From: Betaproteobacteria bacterium
GTDB taxonomy: Bacteria > Pseudomonadota > Gammaproteobacteria > Burkholderiales > Burkholderiaceae
Assembly: GCA_009921765.1 (NCBI GenBank)
Contig: RFXC01000061.1
Coordinates: 1-19,231, forward strand
Direction of reading: 5' to 3'
Length of the DNA: 19,231 nucleotides
The translations under genes were made by a program, and so were the position numbers. A model generated the notes under the pieces. The model had not been told where the DNA came from. It searched no databases and worked only from the letters and a program-made list of their open reading frames with translations. The first letter of the stretch is position 1. Every line of letters begins with the position of its first letter. Positions 16,001 through 19,231 of the stretch are shown here, one piece after another.

Positions 16001-19000
16001 TTACTGGCCTTCAAGAAAACTTTTCAGCTTGTCGGCCCGCGTGGGATGACGCAGTTTGCGTAGCGCCTTGGCCTCGATCTGGCGGATACGCTCACGCGTG
16101 ACATCAAACTGTTTGCCGACCTCTTCCAGCGTGTGATCGGTGCTCATTTCAATGCCGAACCGCATGCGAAGCACCTTGGCCTCCCGAGGGGTGAGCGAAT
16201 CGAGCACTTCCTTCACCACATCGCGCATCGAACCGTGGAGCGCTGCATCAGCCGGCGCAAGGGTGGTGGTGTCTTCGATGAAATCACCGAGGTGCGAATC
16301 GTCATCGTCACCAATCGGCGTTTCCATTGAAATCGGCTCTTTTGCGATTTTCAGGATTTTGCGGATCTTGTCTTCCGGCATCTCCATTCGCGTGGCGAGG
16401 GTGGCCGGATCGGGTTCCTGACCCGTCTCCTGAAGAATCTGTCGGCTGATCCGGTTCATTTTGTTGATCGTTTCGATCATGTGAACCGGGATACGAATGG
16501 TGCGTGCCTGATCAGCAATTGAACGCGTGATGGCCTGCCGAATCCACCAGGTTGCATAGGTGGAGAATTTGTAGCCGCGCCGATATTCGAATTTATCAAC
16601 GGCCTTCATCAGGCCGATGTTGCCTTCCTGAATCAGATCGAGAAACTGAAGACCGCGGTTGGTGTATTTCTTGGCGATCGAGATGACCAGCCGCAAATTG
16701 GCCTCGGTCATTTCGCGCTTGGCCTTCCGAGCGCTGGTCTCGCCGGTGGTCATCTTCCGATTGATGTCTTTCAGGTCAGCCAATGGCAAAACCACCCGCA
16801 CCTGCAGGTCAATCAGCTTTTGCTGCAGATCCTGGATGGCTGGCACGTTGCGCGTGAGCACCTGCTGCCATGCGGAGGGCTTGCTCAGCTCGGAGTCGAC
16901 CCAGCGCAGATTGGTTTCGTTACCCGGAAACGATGCGAGGAAATGCTCGCGTGGCATGCCGACCCGCCGAACGCAGATTTCGCCAATGGAGCGTTCGAGC
17001 TTCCGAACCTCTTCGACCTGGCTGCGCAGCGTATCGCAGAGTTTTTCGACGATTTTCGCGGTGAAGCGGATCGTCATCAGCTCGTCTTGAATTTCGCCTT
17101 GAGCCTTGAGGTAGGGCTTGCTCTGGTAACCATCTTTCTCGAAGGCAACCCGCATCCGATCAAAGCCCGAGCTGATCAGTTCGAACTTTGCGAGCGCATC
17201 GCGCTTGAGTTCCTCGAGCCGGGCGGTGTTGGCACCGCCACCATCGCCTCCCTCTTCGTCTTCAAAGTCGGCTTCTTCGGCAGGCGCGGGGGCAGCCGCA
17301 GCAACGAACTCGACCTCCTGAGCGTTCGGATCGATCAGTCCATCGACCACTTCGTCGATGCGCATGGTTCCGGCCCGGATTCGATCGGCGTGGTCGAGGA
17401 CTTCCTTGATCGTGGTGGGACAGGCCGAGATCGCGAGGATCATGTGCTTGAGGCCGTCCTCGATGCGCTTGGCGATTTCGATCTCGCCCTCGCGCGTGAG
17501 GAGTTCAACCGAGCCCATTTCCCGCATGTACATGCGGACCGGATCGGTTGTTCGACCAAATTCGGAATCAACCGTGGACAACGCCGCTTCAGCCTCTTCC
17601 TCGGCGTCGTCGTCGGAGCTCGCCACCGGCGTGGTGTCGGCCATGAGCAGCGTTTCGGCATCAGGTGCCTGGTCGTAAACCGCGATGCCCATGTCATTGA
17701 ACGTGCTGACGATAGACTCGATCGCCTCGGCCTCGACCAGATCTTCGGGGAGATGGTCGTTGATCTCGGCATAGGTGAGAAAACTTCGCTCCTTGCCGAG
17801 CTTGATCAGCGTCTTGAGGTTGTTTCGGGTGGCCTCGCGCTGCTCTTCGGTGATGCCCGAGCGGCCGCCGAGTTCCTTGAGAAGTTGTTTTTCTTTCGCG
17901 CGGCTGCCGCGTTTGGTCGCTTTGACTGCGGCCACCGGCACCTCGGGAATGGGTTCGGCCTCGGTGTCCGCGTCGTCGAACACTTCGACCTGGTCGGAAC
18001 CATCGGCGGACTCGTCAATCTCATCATCGCCTTCGGACCGGGCACCGGCCTTGGCGGGCTTGCCTGGCTTTCCGGGTTTGGCGGCTTTGGTTTCCTTGGC
18101 AGGCGTGCCGGACTTGGCTTGCTTGGCTTCCTTGGCAGGCGTGGCAGACTTGGCCGAACCAGCAGCAGGCTTCGTTGCAGGCGCTGTTTCGGCAGGTTGC
18201 GGATCGGATTGCTTGGCTACAGTCTTGGCGGGGCTGGCAGCGCCTGCGGCCTTGACAGGAGGTACAGACTTGGCAGGCGCGCTGGCCGCTGCGGCCTTGT
18301 TGCCAACGGCGCGAGGCTCCTTTGCCGCGACGCCCGCCGACGGGTTGGCCGCTGCGGGCTTACTGTCTTTACCCGCGGCGTTAGCCGCTTTCGGGACCGC
18401 CTTAGAGGCGGTTGTCGCGACGGGCTGGACAGAGACCTTCGAGACCGAGGTTCCGCCCGACTTGCCGGCTGCTTTCGAAGCCGCCTTGTCGACCGCCTTG
18501 TCGGCCGGTTTGTCGGCCGATTTGGCAACGGGCTTGGCCGCTGGCTTGGTAACGGGCTTTGACGGAGCTTTTGAAGCGGACTTGGCAGCGGAGCTGGGGG
18601 CCGACTTGGTCACCGGTTTGGCGGCTGATTTTCCGGCCGGCGCTGACGTCGGTTTGGATGCCGGCCTGGCGGCTGCCTTGGCAGCCGCTTTCATGACCGG
18701 CTTGGCTGTGGATTTGGCGGCGGGCGCAGCAGGCTTTGCCGACACTTTGACCGTGGGCTTCGCAACGGGCTTGGCGGGCGCTTTCGCAGCAGCCTTCGCA
18801 ACGCTCTTTGAAGCGGTCTTTGAAGCGGTCTTTGATGCCGCCTGGGCCACCGCTTTGCCCGTCGCAGGACCCTTCTTTGCGGGCGACGGCGCGGCCTTGG
18901 CTGGCGGCTTTCCCGCTGCCTTGACGGCAACGCGGGACGGGGGTTTCGAACCCCGCGCTGCAGGGCGGGGCGACGCCGACTTGGCGGGCAACTTGGCGGT

Positions 19001-19141
19001 GCTGCGGGCAGTACCCTTGGCTGCAGACTTGGCCGCTGGTTTTGCGGCCGACTTGGTCACCACCTTGGCCACTGACTTGACTGCCCCTTGCCTGGAACCT
19101 GCCGGCTTGGACGCCGCTGCTTTCGTACCTGTTCGCTTCAT
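16001..19141 (-). CDS. rpoD: RNA polymerase primary sigma factor RpoD with a very long basic N-terminal extension
   Basis: Housekeeping sigma-70 factor. It has 1046 residues against 613 in E. coli. Residues 1-370 are an Ala/Lys/Pro/Ser tail with 68 lysines by my count and about ten acidic residues. An acidic linker (about 371-402) follows. Region 1.1 is at about 415-500 ([17 protein letters not shown]), region 1.2 at about 528-562 ([15 protein letters not shown]), and the non-conserved region at about 563-790 with an acidic patch. Region 2 is at about 803-880 ([28 protein letters not shown]), region 3 at about 881-960, and region 4 at about 965-1040 (helix-turn-helix [28 protein letters not shown]). 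All core motifs are intact. ATG 19141 has GGGG 6 nt upstream. There is no other ATG between residues 150 and 484, so region 1.1 cannot be reached from a closer ATG. dnaG, the usual upstream neighbour, would lie beyond the window. Confidence 0.95.
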   Translation of the reverse strand: MKRTGTKAAASKPAGSRQGAVKSVAKVVTKSAAKPAAKSAAKGTARSTAKLPAKSASPRPAARGSKPPSRVAVKAAGKPPAKAAPSPAKKGPATGKAVAQAASKTASKTASKSVAKAAAKAPAKPVAKPTVKVSAKPAAPAAKSTAKPVMKAAAKAAARPASKPTSAPAGKSAAKPVTKSAPSSAAKSASKAPSKPVTKPAAKPVAKSADKPADKAVDKAASKAAGKSGGTSVSKVSVQPVATTASKAVPKAANAAGKDSKPAAANPSAGVAAKEPRAVGNKAAAASAPAKSVPPVKAAGAASPAKTVAKQSDPQPAETAPATKPAAGSAKSATPAKEAKQAKSGTPAKETKAAKPGKPGKPAKAGARSEGDDEIDESADGSDQVEVFDDADTEAEPIPEVPVAAVKATKRGSRAKEKQLLKELGGRSGITEEQREATRNNLKTLIKLGKERSFLTYAEINDHLPEDLVEAEAIESIVSTFNDMGIAVYDQAPDAETLLMADTTPVASSDDDAEEEAEAALSTVDSEFGRTTDPVRMYMREMGSVELLTREGEIEIAKRIEDGLKHMILAISACPTTIKEVLDHADRIRAGTMRIDEVVDGLIDPNAQEVEFVAAAAPAPAEEADFEDEEGGDGGGANTARLEELKRDALAKFELISSGFDRMRVAFEKDGYQSKPYLKAQGEIQDELMTIRFTAKIVEKLCDTLRSQVEEVRKLERSIGEICVRRVGMPREHFLASFPGNETNLRWVDSELSKPSAWQQVLTRNVPAIQDLQQKLIDLQVRVVLPLADLKDINRKMTTGETSARKAKREMTEANLRLVISIAKKYTNRGLQFLDLIQEGNIGLMKAVDKFEYRRGYKFSTYATWWIRQAITRSIADQARTIRIPVHMIETINKMNRISRQILQETGQEPDPATLATRMEMPEDKIRKILKIAKEPISMETPIGDDDDSHLGDFIEDTTTLAPADAALHGSMRDVVKEVLDSLTPREAKVLRMRFGIEMSTDHTLEEVGKQFDVTRERIRQIEAKALRKLRHPTRADKLKSFLEGQ
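18091..18154 (-). repeat. 36-bp-period direct repeat in the rpoD tail
   Basis: Two 28-bp copies (18091-18118 and 18127-18154) match at 25 of 28 positions. With a 36-bp period they encode the 12-residue units [12 protein letters not shown] and [12 protein letters not shown]. The period is a multiple of three, so copy-number change would keep the frame. Confidence 0.75.
18483..18518 (-). repeat. 12-bp tandem repeat (3 units) in the rpoD tail
   Basis: Units GCCTTGTCGACC, GCCTTGTCGGCC and GGTTTGTCGGCC (+ strand) are in tandem and encode the [10 protein letters not shown] stretch in the - frame. This is the four-residue lysine period that dominates the whole extension, here with Asp before Lys. 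Confidence 0.75.
18801..18836 (-). repeat. 12-bp tandem repeat (3 units) in the rpoD tail
   Basis: Units ACGCTCTTTGAA, GCGGTCTTTGAA and GCGGTCTTTGAT (+ strand) are in tandem and encode the [12 protein letters not shown] stretch near residues 102-113. The second and third units differ at one base, so this array looks recent. Confidence 0.8.
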
Positions 19142-19231
19142 CAGTTACCCCAGTTTGCCTGAACGCTTGCCGCCCCAGCCTTATAAAACGCCTTTAGACT
19201 CCGCAAGCCTGGTTTAGAACCCGGGTTCTAA
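19142..19231 (-). promoter_or_regulatory. Upstream region of rpoD, possible promoter
   Basis: This 90-bp stretch carries a TATAAG -10-like word on the - strand (19185-19180), but no well-spaced -35: TTGCGG gives only 15 bp. TCTAAA occurs twice, 20 bp apart. GGGG lies 6 nt before the ATG as a weak Shine-Dalgarno. A promoter is plausible; rpoD may also be served by promoters in the missing upstream gene. Confidence 0.3.
19214..19231. repeat. Perfect 18-bp palindrome at the window end
   Basis: TTAGAACCCGGGTTCTAA equals its own reverse complement and ends exactly on the last base. It contains a TAA on each strand. It could be an operator, part of a terminator of the gene upstream of rpoD, or the reason the sequence stops here. 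Confidence 0.9.

Noticed and set aside
16820..18562. 580-codon + strand open frame opposite rpoD
   Set aside because: Mirror of the rpoD codon pattern. The Gly/Leu/Arg-rich part is simply the complement of the Lys/Ala repeats.
18032..19141. Separate histone H1-like gene upstream of rpoD joined by an assembly or frame error
   Set aside because: The frame is continuous with no stop or ATG at the junction, and the acidic linker leads smoothly into region 1.1. I treat it as one gene, though N-terminal proteomics would settle it.
17775..19217. 480-codon + strand Ala/Gly/Leu-rich open frame that looks like a repeat protein
   Set aside because: It is the antisense reading of the rpoD tail. The sense frame joins directly to conserved sigma regions, so that strand is the coding one.

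Overview
The window looks like core chromosome of a GC-rich betaproteobacterium, most likely Burkholderiales. The evidence is the gene order rlmH-maf-rng, the dnaE-msbA pairing, a short H-NS/HvrA-type nucleoid protein with a TGRGRPP motif, and a housekeeping sigma factor with the Ala/Lys-rich N-terminal extension I associate with this group. Gene density is high, stop/start overlaps are frequent, and I see no transposase, integrase, CRISPR array or rRNA. Family calls come from motif recognition by eye; no database search was run.

Layout. On the + strand, 1-2387 holds the end of rlmH, then maf and rng, packed like an operon (maf and rng share ATGA). On the - strand, 8273-2448 holds dnaE (replicative polymerase), msbA (lipid A-core flippase) and an AhpD-like peroxidase-related gene, also with overlapping ends. 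A + strand EamA transporter (8442-9311) is divergent from dnaE. It converges on a - strand pair, pirin then flavodoxin-like protein (10613-9337). A + strand gluQ (10752-11771) converges on and overlaps a - strand rhlE-type DEAD-box helicase (13279-11768).

The stretch 13280-14830 has a different texture: a non-coding leader, a lower-GC unassigned lipoprotein gene, about 190 bp at roughly 30% GC, and an H-NS-family gene. It abuts the 3' end of a CAU-anticodon tRNA (14831-14909, - strand), best read as the lysidine-dependent tRNA-Ile2 and with an unusual D-loop. A second EamA transporter and rpoD follow on the - strand to the window end.

The most striking object is rpoD (16001-19141). Its product would be 1046 residues, against 613 in E. 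coli. A normal sigma-70 core (regions 1.1 to 4.2) is preceded by about 370 residues made almost only of Ala, Lys, Pro, Ser, Val, Thr and Gly. That part lacks aromatic residues, His, Cys and Ile, resembles a histone H1-type tail, and is followed by a short acidic linker. Tandem 12-bp units in the DNA suggest it grew by in-frame slippage. A second curiosity is that the window begins and ends exactly on perfect 18-bp palindromes.
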